Positions 23,151-32,607 of a stretch of 64,000 nt of DNA are shown here, piece after piece. A model generated the notes under the pieces. That model made no database searches. It saw only the letters and a list, made by a program, of their open reading frames with translations, and was not told the origin of the DNA. Position 1 is the stretch's first letter. The number at the start of each line of letters is the position of its first letter. Source of the DNA: Sphaerimonospora cavernae (GTDB lineage: Bacteria; Actinomycetota; Actinomycetes; Streptosporangiales; Streptosporangiaceae). The DNA lies in assembly GCF_042435035.1 (NCBI RefSeq), contig NZ_JBHMQT010000003.1:372001-436000 (forward strand), written 5' to 3'. A program made the position numbers and the translations under genes.

Positions 23151-26117
23151 TCAGTCCTCATAGAAGACTCGTTCCACCACCGCGCGGGCCCGGCGGGTCA
23201 CCCGCCGGTAGTCGTCGACGAAGTCCTCCGACCCGTCCGGCGGATATCCGAGGGTCCGCGCGACCAGCGTTCGCTCCTTCACCAGGGTCGGCACGCTGTC
23301 GCCCGCCCGCCCGCGCACCAGCATGATCGCGTCGCGGATGCGGGAGGCCAGCCGCCACGCCCGCGCCAGCTCCGCCTCGTCCGCCGGGCCGAGCAGGCCC
23401 TCCTGGACCGCCGCCCGCAGGGCCTCCAGCGTGCGGGTCGTCCGCAGCTCCGGTACTGCTGCCGCGTGCCGGAGCTGGATGAGCTGGGCCGTCCATTCGA
23501 CGTCGGCCAGGCCGCCCCGGCCCAGTTTGGTGTGCAGGGCCGGGTCGGCCCCGCGCGGCAGCCGCTCGGCCTCCATCCGCGCCTTCAGCTTGCGGATCTC
23601 CCGTACGGCCTCGGGCGAGACGCCTCCCACCGGATGGCGCAGCGGGTCGACGAGGTCGACGAAGTCACGGCCGAGCGCATCGTCTCCGGCGCAGAAGCGG
23701 GCGCGCAGCAGTGCCTGGGCCTCCCAGTGGGACGACCATCGGCTGTAGTAGGCGCGGTAGGAGGCGAGCGTGCGGACCAGGGGACCCTGCCGTCCCTCCG
23801 GCCGCAGGTCCGCGTCGACGTGCAGGGGCGGATCGGGGGCCGGCAGCGCGAGCAGCCTGCGCAGTTCCTCGGCGACCGCGTGGGCCGCCTGGGCCGCCTC
23901 CCGTTCTGAGGCACCCGGCCGGGGCTCATGCACGAACATCACGTCGGCGTCGCTGCCGTAGGAGCATTCCATGCCGCCGAGCCGTCCCATCGCGATCACC
24001 GCGATCCTGGTCGGGAGGTCGGCGCCGCCCGGCATCTTGTCGCGCACCGCGTTGAGGGCCGCATCCAGCGCGGCCTGGATCGTCACGTCGGCCAGTGACG
24101 ACAGGACCCGGCCGACCTCTTCGACGTCGATCAGCCCGGAAAGGTCGGCGCACGCCGTGCGGAGCAGCTCCCTGCGGCGCAGCGCGCGTACGGCGGTGAC
24201 CGCGCTCTCGGTGTGGGCGCCGTGCCGGCCGACCGCCGCGGCGGCCTCGGCGGCCAGCGCCGCGGCGGGCCGTACGCCGAGCTCGGCCGGCGAGCCGAGC
24301 ATGGCGACCGCCTCGGGTGCGTGCAGCAGGAGCCCGGTCACGTAGCGGCCGGTGCCGAGCAGGTGGGCAAGGCGCTCGGCCACGGCGGTCTCGTCGCGCA
24401 GCAGCCGCAGGTACCAGGGCGTCGAGCCGAGTTTGTCGCTGATCTGGCGGAAGCCCAGCAGGCCGGCGTCCGGGTCGGGCGCGTCGGCGAACCAGCCGAG
24501 CATGACCGGCAGCAGCGTCCGCTGGATCGCGGCCCGCCGGGAGACGCCGCCGGTCAGTGCGGCGATGTGCCGCAGCGCGCCCTCGGGGTCGGCGTAGCCG
24601 AGCGCCTCCAGCCGGGCGGCGGCGGCCTCCGGAGAGAGCCGGGCCTGCGTCTCCGGCAGCCGGGCGACCGCCTGAAGCAACGGCCGGTAGAACAGCTTCT
24701 CGTGCAGCCGCCGCGCCTGGCGAGCGTGGCGCTTCCACGTCTCGGTGAACTCCCCCGCCGGGTCGGCCGTCATGCCGAGGCCTCGGCCGAGGCGGCGCAG
24801 GTCGGCCTCGTCGGCGGGCACCACGTGCGTGCGGCGCAGCCGGTGGAGCTGGAGCAGGTGCTCGACCCTGCGGAGGAAGGTGTACGCCTCGGCGAGCGCC
24901 TTGGCGTCGTCCCGCCCGACATATCCGCCCTCGGACAGGGCGGCCAGTGCCGGGAGCGTGGCGCGGCGGCGTAGCCGCGGGTCGGTGCGGCCGTGCACGA
25001 GTTGGAGCAACTGCACGGCGAACTCGATGTCCCGCAGCCCGCCCGGACCGAGTTTGATCTGCCGGTCGGCCTCGCCGGCCCGGGCGTTGGTCCGCGCGTG
25101 GGCCTCCACGCGGCGGCGCATCGCCTGCACGTCCTCGACGAAGCCGTCCCGGGCCGAGGCCTGCCAGACCAGTTCGCCGACCGCGGTGACGTACGCGTGG
25201 CCGAGTTCGAGGTCGCCGGCGACCGGCCGCGCCTTCAGCAGCGCCTGGAACTCCCAGGTCTTCGCCCAGCGCCGGTAGTAGGCCAGGTGACTGTCGATGG
25301 TGCGCACCAGCGGGCCGATCCTGCCTTCCGGCCGCAGGCCGGCGTCCACCTCCCAGAGGGATCCCTCCGCCGTGCTCGCCGAACAGGCCCGCATCATGGC
25401 CTGGGCGAGCCGGGTGGCGACGCGAAGCGCGTGGGTCTCGTCGACGCCCTCCGCCGGCTCGGCCACGAAGATCACATCGACGTCGGAGATGTAGTTGAGC
25501 TCGCGGGCGCCGCACTTGCCCATGCCGATGACGGCGAGCCGGACGTCTCCGGCGTCCTCGGTCTCGGCGCGGGCGATGGCGAGAGCGGCCTCGAGGGCGG
25601 CGGCCGCCAGATCGGCCAGCCCCGCCGTGACCTCGATGAGCGACGCCTCACCCAGGACGTCGCGTGCGGCCAGCCGCAGCAACCTGCCGCGGTAGGCAAC
25701 GCGCAGCGCGTCGAGGGGATGCTCGTGGCCGGCTTTCACGGCCCGCGGCAGTTCCTCGTGCGGCGGCGCCGTACCACCCGCGTCGTCGGTATCGCCCAGC
25801 CGCCTGACGTCGGCCGGGTGCCGTACGACGTGCTCGGCGAGGGCGGCGCTCAGGCCGAACACGCGGAGGAGCCGACGGCGCAGGCCGGGATCGGCCCGCA
25901 ATGCGGCCGATATGCCGGGATCTCTTTCCGCCAGGCGGCTCAGCGAGGTGAGCGCGAGATCGGGGTCGGCCGCGGCCGCGAGGTCGTCGAGCAGTTCGAG
26001 GTCATCGGCCGCCCCCGGGCCGAGACCGCGCAGCAGCCGCTCGGCCCTGGCGCCGTCGGCGAAGCCGAGTGCGGCCAGGCGCCCGGCCGTCGTCCGGAAT
26101 CGCGGACCGGAGCCCAC
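23151..26117 (-). CDS. glnE: Glutamine synthetase adenylyltransferase / adenylyl-removing enzyme
   Basis: A 988-residue two-domain enzyme that adds or removes AMP on the regulatory tyrosine of GlnA. The N-terminal nucleotidyltransferase (adenylyl-removing in Escherichia coli) carries ELNYISDVDVIFVAEP with the D-x-D pair; the C-terminal one (adenylylating) carries MECSYGSDADVMFVHEP. Each is followed by its helical domain. The GTG start at 26117 lies ten bases after the glnA2 stop with a GAGGGGGG sequence between, so the two genes form an operon, as in Mycobacterium and other actinobacteria. Its likely substrate is GlnA Tyr402; the co-encoded GlnA2 lacks that tyrosine. Confidence 0.95.
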   Translation of the reverse strand: MGSGPRFRTTAGRLAALGFADGARAERLLRGLGPGAADDLELLDDLAAAADPDLALTSLSRLAERDPGISAALRADPGLRRRLLRVFGLSAALAEHVVRHPADVRRLGDTDDAGGTAPPHEELPRAVKAGHEHPLDALRVAYRGRLLRLAARDVLGEASLIEVTAGLADLAAAALEAALAIARAETEDAGDVRLAVIGMGKCGARELNYISDVDVIFVAEPAEGVDETHALRVATRLAQAMMRACSASTAEGSLWEVDAGLRPEGRIGPLVRTIDSHLAYYRRWAKTWEFQALLKARPVAGDLELGHAYVTAVGELVWQASARDGFVEDVQAMRRRVEAHARTNARAGEADRQIKLGPGGLRDIEFAVQLLQLVHGRTDPRLRRRATLPALAALSEGGYVGRDDAKALAEAYTFLRRVEHLLQLHRLRRTHVVPADEADLRRLGRGLGMTADPAGEFTETWKRHARQARRLHEKLFYRPLLQAVARLPETQARLSPEAAAARLEALGYADPEGALRHIAALTGGVSRRAAIQRTLLPVMLGWFADAPDPDAGLLGFRQISDKLGSTPWYLRLLRDETAVAERLAHLLGTGRYVTGLLLHAPEAVAMLGSPAELGVRPAAALAAEAAAAVGRHGAHTESAVTAVRALRRRELLRTACADLSGLIDVEEVGRVLSSLADVTIQAALDAALNAVRDKMPGGADLPTRIAVIAMGRLGGMECSYGSDADVMFVHEPRPGASEREAAQAAHAVAEELRRLLALPAPDPPLHVDADLRPEGRQGPLVRTLASYRAYYSRWSSHWEAQALLRARFCAGDDALGRDFVDLVDPLRHPVGGVSPEAVREIRKLKARMEAERLPRGADPALHTKLGRGGLADVEWTAQLIQLRHAAAVPELRTTRTLEALRAAVQEGLLGPADEAELARAWRLASRIRDAIMLVRGRAGDSVPTLVKERTLVARTLGYPPDGSEDFVDDYRRVTRRARAVVERVFYED

Positions 26118-26127
26118 CCCGCCCCCC

Positions 26128-27489
26128 TCAGAGGACGGGCAGATAGCGGTCGAGCTCGAACTGGGTCACCCGGCGGCGGTACTCCCGCCACTCGGCCCGT
26201 TTGTTGCGCAGGAAGTAGTCGAAGACGTGCTCGCCCAGCGTCTCGGCGACCATCTCACTGTGCTCCATCGTCGAGATAGCCTCGTCCAGCGACTGCGGCA
26301 GCGGCTGGATGCCGAGGGCCCGCCGTTCCCGGCTGGTCAGCGCCCACACGTCGTCCTCGGCCTCGGGCGGCATCTCGTACCCCTCCTCGATGCCCTTCAG
26401 CCCGGCGGCCAGAATCAGCGCGAAGGCCAGATAGGGGTTGCACGAGGAGTCCAGCGAGCGGAACTCGACACGGGTCGAGGCACCCTTGTGCGGCTTGTAC
26501 ATCGGCACGCGGACGAGCGCGGACCGGTTGTTGTGGCCCCAGCAGATGTAGGAGGGGGCCTCGCCGCCCGCCCCGGCGATCGCCTCGGCGCCGCCCCACA
26601 GCCGCTTGTAGGAGTTGATCCACTGGTTGCACACGGCCGTGATCTCGGCGGCATGCCTCAGCAGGCCGGCGATGAACGACCTGGCGGTCTTGGAGAGCTG
26701 ATAGGCGGCGCCCGCCTCGTGGAACGCGTTTCGGTCGCCCTCGAACAGCGACATGTGGGTGTGCATGCCTGAGCCGGGATACCTGGTGAACGGCTTGGGC
26801 ATGAACGAGGCCCAGATGCCCTGCTCCAGCGCGACCTCCTTCATGACCAGGCGGAAGGTCATGATGTTGTCGGCCGTCGTGAGCGCGTCGGCGTACCGCA
26901 GGTCGATCTCCTGCTGGCCGGGAGCGCCCTCGTGGTGGCTGTACTCGACGGAGATGCCCATCGACTCCAGCATCATGATCGCCTGGCGGCGGAAGTCGTG
27001 GCCGGCGCTGTGCGGCGTGTGGTCGAAGTAGCCGCCGTCGTCGATCGGCTCCGGCAGGCCGCCCTTCTCCGGTCTGCCGCGCAGCAGGAAGAACTCGATC
27101 TCCGGGTGGGTGTAGAAGGTGAAGCCCATGTCGGCCGCTTTGGCCAGCGCCCGCTTCAGCACCCAGCGGGGATCGGCGTGGGACGGCGACCCGTTCGGCA
27201 GGAGAATGTCGCAGAACATGCGGGCGGCACCCGGGTTCTCGCTGCGCCACGGCAGGATCTGGAAGGTGGACGGGTCGGGTTTGGCCAGCATGTCCGACTC
27301 GTATACCCGGGAGAAGCCCTCGACGGCCGACCCGTCGAACCCGATGCCCTCGGAGAAGGCGCCCTCCAGTTCGGCCGGCGCTATCGCCACCGACTTCAGG
27401 AAGCCGAGCACGTCGGTGAACCACAGCCGGATGAACCGGATATCCCGCTCTTCCAGTGTGCGGAGGACGAATTCCTGCTGGCGGTCCAA
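26128..27489 (-). CDS. glnA2: Glutamine synthetase-like enzyme GlnA2
   Basis: A 453-residue type I glutamine synthetase of the GlnA2 class. Motifs: GFDGSAVEGFSRVYESDM, HPEIEFFLLRGRP for metal binding, MPKPFTRYPGSGMHTHMSLF and WGHNNRSALVRVP. The segment that carries the adenylylation tyrosine in GlnA reads DDVWALTSRERRALG, so there is no modifiable tyrosine. It may be a biosynthetic glutamine synthetase or, as reported for Streptomyces GlnA2, a gamma-glutamylpolyamine synthetase; the sequence alone does not decide. GAGAGG precedes the ATG at 27489, and a GlnR site lies 56 bases upstream. Confidence 0.92.
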   Translation of the reverse strand: MDRQQEFVLRTLEERDIRFIRLWFTDVLGFLKSVAIAPAELEGAFSEGIGFDGSAVEGFSRVYESDMLAKPDPSTFQILPWRSENPGAARMFCDILLPNGSPSHADPRWVLKRALAKAADMGFTFYTHPEIEFFLLRGRPEKGGLPEPIDDGGYFDHTPHSAGHDFRRQAIMMLESMGISVEYSHHEGAPGQQEIDLRYADALTTADNIMTFRLVMKEVALEQGIWASFMPKPFTRYPGSGMHTHMSLFEGDRNAFHEAGAAYQLSKTARSFIAGLLRHAAEITAVCNQWINSYKRLWGGAEAIAGAGGEAPSYICWGHNNRSALVRVPMYKPHKGASTRVEFRSLDSSCNPYLAFALILAAGLKGIEEGYEMPPEAEDDVWALTSRERRALGIQPLPQSLDEAISTMEHSEMVAETLGEHVFDYFLRNKRAEWREYRRRVTQFELDRYLPVL

Positions 27490-27544
27490 GACGTACCTCT
27501 CGGAAAATCACACGTCGGATCTCCTACCAGTGTGCCCGTCGCGT

Positions 27545-27560
27545 GTTTCACGCGGGTTAC
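27545..27560 (-). promoter_or_regulatory. Predicted GlnR site upstream of glnA2-glnE
   Basis: Read on the minus strand the bases are GTAAC-ccgcgt-GAAAC, an exact match to the actinobacterial GlnR consensus gTnAC-n6-GAAAC, centred about 63 bases before the glnA2 ATG. The divergent MFS gene could share it. Confidence 0.65.
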
Positions 27561-27628
27561 GAAGCCGCTCCCCTGAGCGGCCGTAAAACGATTGGCGTCG
27601 CCTGAGCGGATTGACCAAGGATGGGCCC

Positions 27629-28876
27629 GTGACAACTGTGATCGACGGCTTCCTCCGGTCGAGGCTCGGCGGTCTTCCCCGGCCGTTCTGGGTGCTGTTC
27701 GCCGGCACCATGGTCAACCGGCTCGGCACGATGGTGGGGCCGTTCATCGGCATCTATCTGACTCAGACCCGTGGTCTGTCGCTCGCCGCGACCGGCCTGG
27801 TGCTGACGATGTTCGGCGTGGGGTCGATGCTGTCCCAGCCCCTCGCCGGGTGGCTCGCCGACCACTTCGGCCGCCGGGTCACGCTGACCGGCGGCATGAC
27901 GGCCACCGCGATCACCATGCTCGTCCTCGGTTACATGACCAGCATCGCCGGCATCGTCGCGGCGATGCTCGTGCTCGGCCTCGTGATCGACGCCTACCGC
28001 CCGGCCTCCCAGGCGCTCGTCGCCGACCTGATCTCTCCGGAGGACCGGCCGCGGGCGTTCGGCCTGCTGTTCTGGGCGGTCAACCTCGGGTTCGCGATCG
28101 CAATGGTCTCCGGCGGATGGCTCGCCCGTTCCGGCTTCACCCTGCTCTTCTGGGTGGACGCCGTCACCTGCCTGGTCTTCGGCGTGCTGGTCTGGCGGGC
28201 CGTCCCGGAGACCCGCCCGGCGACCGCACAGGCCCGGGGCGGAGGATTCCGCGAGGTGCTGCGCGACCGGCTCATGGTCGCCTTCGTGCTGACCAGCCTG
28301 TTGTACGGCATGGTCTACACCCAGGCGCACACCACGCTGCCGCTGGCGATGACCGGCCAGGGCCTGCCCACCAGTGCGTACGGCACGGCGATGGCGGTGA
28401 ACGGGGTGCTCATCGTGATCGTCCAACCGGTCATGAACACCTGGCTGGCGCGGCGCGACCCGGCCAGGTGGCTGGCGGCCGGCTACGCCGTCGTGGGCGC
28501 CGGATTCATGCTGCACGCCCTGATGTCGTCGCTGGCGGGACACGCGGCTGCCGTCATGGTCTGGACGCTGGGCGAGGTCCTCACCGCGGGGATCCCGGGG
28601 GCGATCGTGGCCGCCCTGGCCCCCGCGCACCTGCGCGGCCGCTACTCCGGCCTGTACGGCTTCGCCTGGTCGGCGGCCACGTTGCTCGCGCCCCTCGCCG
28701 GGACCTGGCTGCTCGCGGTCGGCCCGGGACTGCTGTGGCCGGTGGTCGGCGGGCTCGCCCTGCTCGCCGCGGCCGGGCAGCTCGCGCTGGGGCGGGCCAT
28801 CCGCCGCCGCGGCGCCGCCGCGCAGAGCGAGGATGCCCAGGGCGCCGGCGCTGCGCACGCGACCACGAAAGCGTGA
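27629..28876 (+). CDS. MFS transporter, multidrug-efflux type
   Basis: A 415-residue, about 12-helix major facilitator. The loop between helices 2 and 3 carries the MFS motif A in the form GWLADHFGRRVTL, and the fourth/fifth helix region VIDAYRPASQALVADL resembles proton-driven drug exporters of the MdtG/MdtH type. The GTG at 27629 is preceded by AAGGA seven bases upstream. It is divergent from glnA2 and followed 48 bases later by a sensor kinase on the same strand, which might regulate it. Substrate unknown. Confidence 0.87.
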   Translation: MTTVIDGFLRSRLGGLPRPFWVLFAGTMVNRLGTMVGPFIGIYLTQTRGLSLAATGLVLTMFGVGSMLSQPLAGWLADHFGRRVTLTGGMTATAITMLVLGYMTSIAGIVAAMLVLGLVIDAYRPASQALVADLISPEDRPRAFGLLFWAVNLGFAIAMVSGGWLARSGFTLLFWVDAVTCLVFGVLVWRAVPETRPATAQARGGGFREVLRDRLMVAFVLTSLLYGMVYTQAHTTLPLAMTGQGLPTSAYGTAMAVNGVLIVIVQPVMNTWLARRDPARWLAAGYAVVGAGFMLHALMSSLAGHAAAVMVWTLGEVLTAGIPGAIVAALAPAHLRGRYSGLYGFAWSAATLLAPLAGTWLLAVGPGLLWPVVGGLALLAAAGQLALGRAIRRRGAAAQSEDAQGAGAAHATTKA

Positions 28877-28924
28877 TCCTCCGGTGGGCAGGATGGAACG
28901 CGCCAGTACATAATCCATCCAATT

Positions 28925-31003
28925 ATGGACGAGAACTCCCCGGTTTTCCCCGCGCGGGCGGTCGCCTGGATAATGGCCGCGGCCGCGCTGGTCCTGACGA
29001 TCGTGGGGATTTCGGTCCAGCTCCGGATCCCCGCCGAGTGGCAGCCCCGGCCGCCGCTGAGCCCGGACTTCGGCGTCGCGCTCACGTTCCCGCTCACCGG
29101 GGCGGTCCTGGTGTCCCAGCGGCCCCGGTTCCGCACGGCCTGGCTGATCTGCGTGGGCGGCCTGCTCGGGTCGGGGAACGTGGCCTTCACCGCGCTCATG
29201 TTCCATTGGGCCGCGCAGGACGAGATGCGGGCGGCCATCGTCGCCCGGGCGGTCCAGCTCATGTGCTGGGCGGTGGCCGGCCTGCTGCTGGCCATCATGG
29301 TTCCGCTGTGCTCGCCCACCGGCCGGCTGCCCTCGCGCCGCTGGATCCCCCTCGCCGTGCTGGGCGTCGCCGCCACCGCCGCCGAGTTCGGGCTCGCCCT
29401 GCTGCGGCCCGACCCCGACCCCGCCGCGTACCCCTGGCCGGAAGTGATCCACAACCCGCTGGAGGTCCGGGCCCTCCTCCCCTACTACCAGCCGGCCCAG
29501 ACGGTCCTGCAGTACGTCATCAGGTTCTGCGTGGTCGCCTCGCTGGCCTCGCTGGCGCTGCGGCTGCGCCGCGCCGACCCGGTCACGCGGCGGCAGATCG
29601 CCTGGCCCCTCACCGTCTTCGCCGGGTACGTCGTGTTCTACCTGCTGGGTCCGGACTGGTGGATCCCGGCGACGGTGTGGACGGCGCTCATCCCGTTCGC
29701 GATCCTGTTCGCCGCGCTGCGCTACCGGTTGTACGGCATCGACACGGTGATCAGCCGGACCTTCATCGCGGCCGGGCTGCTGGCCATGATCAGCGCCGTC
29801 TACTTCGGGGTGGGGGCCGTCTCCAGCCTCGTGGCCTCCGGCTACCACCAGGTGGCCGGACTCGCGGCGGCCCTGTTCGCCGGCGCCTTCTTCCAGCCGT
29901 TGCGCCGCGCCCTGCAGCGCGTGATGGACCGCGCGCTGTACGGCAGGGTGGGCGACCCGGCCCTGCTCGCCGAACGGCTGACGCAGGAGGTGCGGCGGGC
30001 CGACCCGGCCGACGCGCTGTCCGCGGTGGTCACGGTGGTGCGGGACGGCCTGGCCGTCGACGGCGTGGCCGTCGAGATCACCGACGGACGGCCGCGGTAC
30101 GTCGAAAGCGGCGAAGTCGGCCCGGACGCCAGACGGATCCCGCTCGTCTGGCACGGCGAGCCGGTGGGACGGCTGCTGATCGGCAGGCCGGGGGCGCGGC
30201 GGTTCGCCGCCGCACACGACGAACGGGTGATCACGACACTGCTCCCGTATGTGGCCGACGTGGCCCACGCCGTACGGATGGCGGCCGATCTGCAGCGGTC
30301 ACGCGAACGCATCCTCGCCGCCAGGGAGGAGGAGCGGCGACGGCTGCGCCGCGACCTGCACGACGGCCTCGGCCAGACCCTCGGCGCGATGGCCATGACG
30401 ATCAACATGGCCAGGATGAGCCTGACGAGCTCCCCTTCCGCCGCCGACGGGCTGCTGCGAGACCTGCGGGCCGGCATGGACGCGGTCACCGGCGACATCA
30501 GGGAGCTGGTGTACGGCCTGCGGCCGCCGGCCCTCGACGACCTCGGCCTGGCAGGAGCCGTACGGGCGCTGGCGGAGGAAACTCTCCCCGCGGCGCCTTC
30601 TCTCCCCGCGGCGTCGGCCACGCGATCGGAGAAGGCGCCGCGAGTCGAGGTTCGGCTCGGTGACGAGATGACCGGGCTGCCCGCCGCCGTGGAGGTCGCC
30701 GTCTACCGCATCGTCCAGGAGGCGCTGAACAACATCCGCAGGCATGCGAGGGCCACCCGGGTGGTGATCACGGCGGAACGGCGCGGGACCGCCGGGGCGG
30801 GGAGTGACGGCGCAGCGGGGAGTGACGGCGAACTGCGCGTCCGGGTCGCCGATGACGGCATCGGCCTGCCGCACCACGTCCGGGCGGGGGTCGGTCTGTC
30901 ATCGATGCGGGAGCGGGCCGCCGAGCTGGGCGGCAGCTGCGTGGTGATCTCCCCTGACACCGGCGGCGCCGTCGTGGAGGCCCGTTTCCCGCTGACCGGC
31001 TGA
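28925..31003 (+). CDS. NarL/DesK-type sensor histidine kinase
   Basis: A 692-residue membrane kinase. Residues about 1-330 contain roughly eight hydrophobic helices forming a membrane sensor. A GAF-like linker follows at about 350-460, then a HisKA_3 dimerisation helix with phospho-accepting His479 in EEERRRLRRDLHDGLGQ, and a HATPase_c domain with the N-box EALNNIRRHA and G-boxes DDGIGLP and GVGLSSMRERA. A basic, serine/alanine-rich insertion lies between the HisKA_3 and ATPase parts. The next gene on the same strand, 51 bases away, contains a matching NarL-type receiver and is the likely phosphorylation partner. Confidence 0.9.
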   Translation: MDENSPVFPARAVAWIMAAAALVLTIVGISVQLRIPAEWQPRPPLSPDFGVALTFPLTGAVLVSQRPRFRTAWLICVGGLLGSGNVAFTALMFHWAAQDEMRAAIVARAVQLMCWAVAGLLLAIMVPLCSPTGRLPSRRWIPLAVLGVAATAAEFGLALLRPDPDPAAYPWPEVIHNPLEVRALLPYYQPAQTVLQYVIRFCVVASLASLALRLRRADPVTRRQIAWPLTVFAGYVVFYLLGPDWWIPATVWTALIPFAILFAALRYRLYGIDTVISRTFIAAGLLAMISAVYFGVGAVSSLVASGYHQVAGLAAALFAGAFFQPLRRALQRVMDRALYGRVGDPALLAERLTQEVRRADPADALSAVVTVVRDGLAVDGVAVEITDGRPRYVESGEVGPDARRIPLVWHGEPVGRLLIGRPGARRFAAAHDERVITTLLPYVADVAHAVRMAADLQRSRERILAAREEERRRLRRDLHDGLGQTLGAMAMTINMARMSLTSSPSAADGLLRDLRAGMDAVTGDIRELVYGLRPPALDDLGLAGAVRALAEETLPAAPSLPAASATRSEKAPRVEVRLGDEMTGLPAAVEVAVYRIVQEALNNIRRHARATRVVITAERRGTAGAGSDGAAGSDGELRVRVADDGIGLPHHVRAGVGLSSMRERAAELGGSCVVISPDTGGAVVEARFPLTG

Positions 31004-31054
31004 CCCCGGGGCCGGACATGGGCGGTGTCGCCCGGCCGTACGCTTACCGATGCC

Positions 31055-32542
31055 ATGGTGATATTTCGTGCTCTCGGGCCTCTTGAGGTAATCGTCGAGG
31101 GCGAGACCATCGACCTGGGCGGGCTGCGGCAACAAGCCGTGCTCGCCCGGTTGCTCGTGGCCGGGGGACGTGCCGTACCGATCGGCATACTGATCGACGA
31201 GCTGTGGCCGGGTGAGCCCCCGGTCCAGGCACTGTCGACCATCCAAGGCTACGTCTCGCGTCTGCGGCGGGTACTGGAACCGCACCGGGCGCCACGGCAG
31301 GAGGCCGGCGTCCTGGTGTCGGCGCCACCCGGGTACGCGCTGCGCGCCCGCCCGGAGGACGTCGACTGCTGGTGGTTCGGGCACCTGGTGAAAGTCGATC
31401 ACGGCGGCGATCCGGCCGAGACACTCGATCGGATGGAGAGCGCGCTCGCTCTGTGGCGTGGCCCGGCGCTCGCCGCGTTCCAGGACCTGCCGTGGGCGCA
31501 GGCGGAGGCGCACCGGCTCGACGAGCTCCGCCTGCTCGCGGTGGAACGGCGTGCTGATGCCGCCGTACGGCTCGGCCGTACCGGCCCGCTCATTCCCGAC
31601 CTGGAGGCCCACGCCTCGGCACACCCACTCCGCGAGGAGGCCTGGCGGCTGCTCGCGCTCGCGCTCTACCGGGCAGGGCGGCGCGGGGACGCGCTGGGCG
31701 CGCTGCACCGGGCGAGAGAGGTGCTGCGCGAGGAGCTGGGCCTGGATCCCGGGCCCGCGCTCCAGCGACTCCAGCAGGACATCCTCGCCCAGGCCCCGCA
31801 CCTCGGCTGCGCCCTCCCGGCCCCCGCCACGTCCTCCGCGCCCGCGCCCGCGCCCGCGCCGGAACCGGCCCCGGACCTGGAGACGCATGCGCCGCTGCGC
31901 GTGCTGATCGCCGACGACCAGGGGCTGGTCAGGATCGGGCTGAAAGTGATCCTCGCGAGCGAACCCGGCCTCGAACTCGCGGGCGAGGCCGAGAACGGCG
32001 AGCAGGCGATCGCGCTGACCATGGCGACCCGGCCTGACGTGGTGCTCATGGACATCCAGATGCCACGCCTGGACGGCCTGGCCGCGGCCCGCCGGATCCT
32101 CACCTCCGGCGCGCCGACCAAAGTGATCATGATGACCACGTTCGGCACCGACGAGAACCTCTACGCGGCGCTGCGGGCCGGGGTGAGCGGCTTCATGCTG
32201 AAGACGTCGCCGCCCGAGCAGCTCATCGCCGCGATCCGGGCCGCCGTCGCCGGTGACGCGCTGCTGGACCCCGCCGTCACCACACACCTCATCGCCGCCT
32301 TCGCCGGGCGCAGCGACCGCGGCGTGCCCCAGGGCCTGTCGGACTCCGACGTCGACCTGATCAAGCTGATCGCCCGGGGCTTCACCAACCGGCGGATCGC
32401 GATGACACTGGGCGTGCCGGAGCGGGAGATAGCCCACGAGATCACGGGCCTGCTGCGGCGGCTGGAGTTGGTCGACCGGGCGCAACTCGTGGTGCTCGCC
32501 TACGAGAACGGCCTGATCAGCCCAGGCTCGGCCGGGACCTGA
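31055..32542 (+). CDS. SARP-type regulator fused to a NarL-type response regulator
   Basis: A 495-residue protein with an unusual domain order. Residues about 1-95 form an OmpR/SARP-like winged helix (LRQQAVLARLLVAGG, IDELWPGEPP, IQGYVSRLRRVLEP). Residues about 100-250 form a BTAD helical-repeat domain. A Pro/Ala linker (about 255-280) leads to a complete receiver domain with the acidic pair IADDQ, phospho-acceptor Asp333 in VLMDIQMP, the switch threonine (MTTFG) and Lys (FMLKT). A C-terminal LuxR-like HTH follows (LIKLIARGFTNRRIAMTLGV). SARP activators and NarL regulators are normally separate proteins. The upstream kinase is the probable partner. The ATG at 31055 gives the exact SARP N-terminus; TACGCT lies ten bases before it. 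Confidence 0.88.
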   Translation: MVIFRALGPLEVIVEGETIDLGGLRQQAVLARLLVAGGRAVPIGILIDELWPGEPPVQALSTIQGYVSRLRRVLEPHRAPRQEAGVLVSAPPGYALRARPEDVDCWWFGHLVKVDHGGDPAETLDRMESALALWRGPALAAFQDLPWAQAEAHRLDELRLLAVERRADAAVRLGRTGPLIPDLEAHASAHPLREEAWRLLALALYRAGRRGDALGALHRAREVLREELGLDPGPALQRLQQDILAQAPHLGCALPAPATSSAPAPAPAPEPAPDLETHAPLRVLIADDQGLVRIGLKVILASEPGLELAGEAENGEQAIALTMATRPDVVLMDIQMPRLDGLAAARRILTSGAPTKVIMMTTFGTDENLYAALRAGVSGFMLKTSPPEQLIAAIRAAVAGDALLDPAVTTHLIAAFAGRSDRGVPQGLSDSDVDLIKLIARGFTNRRIAMTLGVPEREIAHEITGLLRRLELVDRAQLVVLAYENGLISPGSAGT

Positions 32543-32571
32543 GCGACATCTCGATCCGACTTATCGTCGCT

Positions 32572-32601
32572 TTGACGACAATAATTCGCACGATTTAGGG
32601 T
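32572..32601 (+). promoter_or_regulatory. Predicted promoter of nadE
   Basis: TTGACG (32572-32577), an 18-base spacer and TAGGGT (32596-32601), six bases before the GTG at 32608. This is the best full -35/-10 pair in the window and implies a leaderless message. Confidence 0.65.
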
Positions 32602-32607
32602 GGACCC

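Noticed and set aside
27557..30268. A 903-codon open frame on the minus strand opposite the MFS and kinase genes
   Set aside because: It is low-complexity Gly/Arg/Asp-rich translation typical of the antisense of high-GC coding DNA, while both plus-strand genes have clear family motifs.
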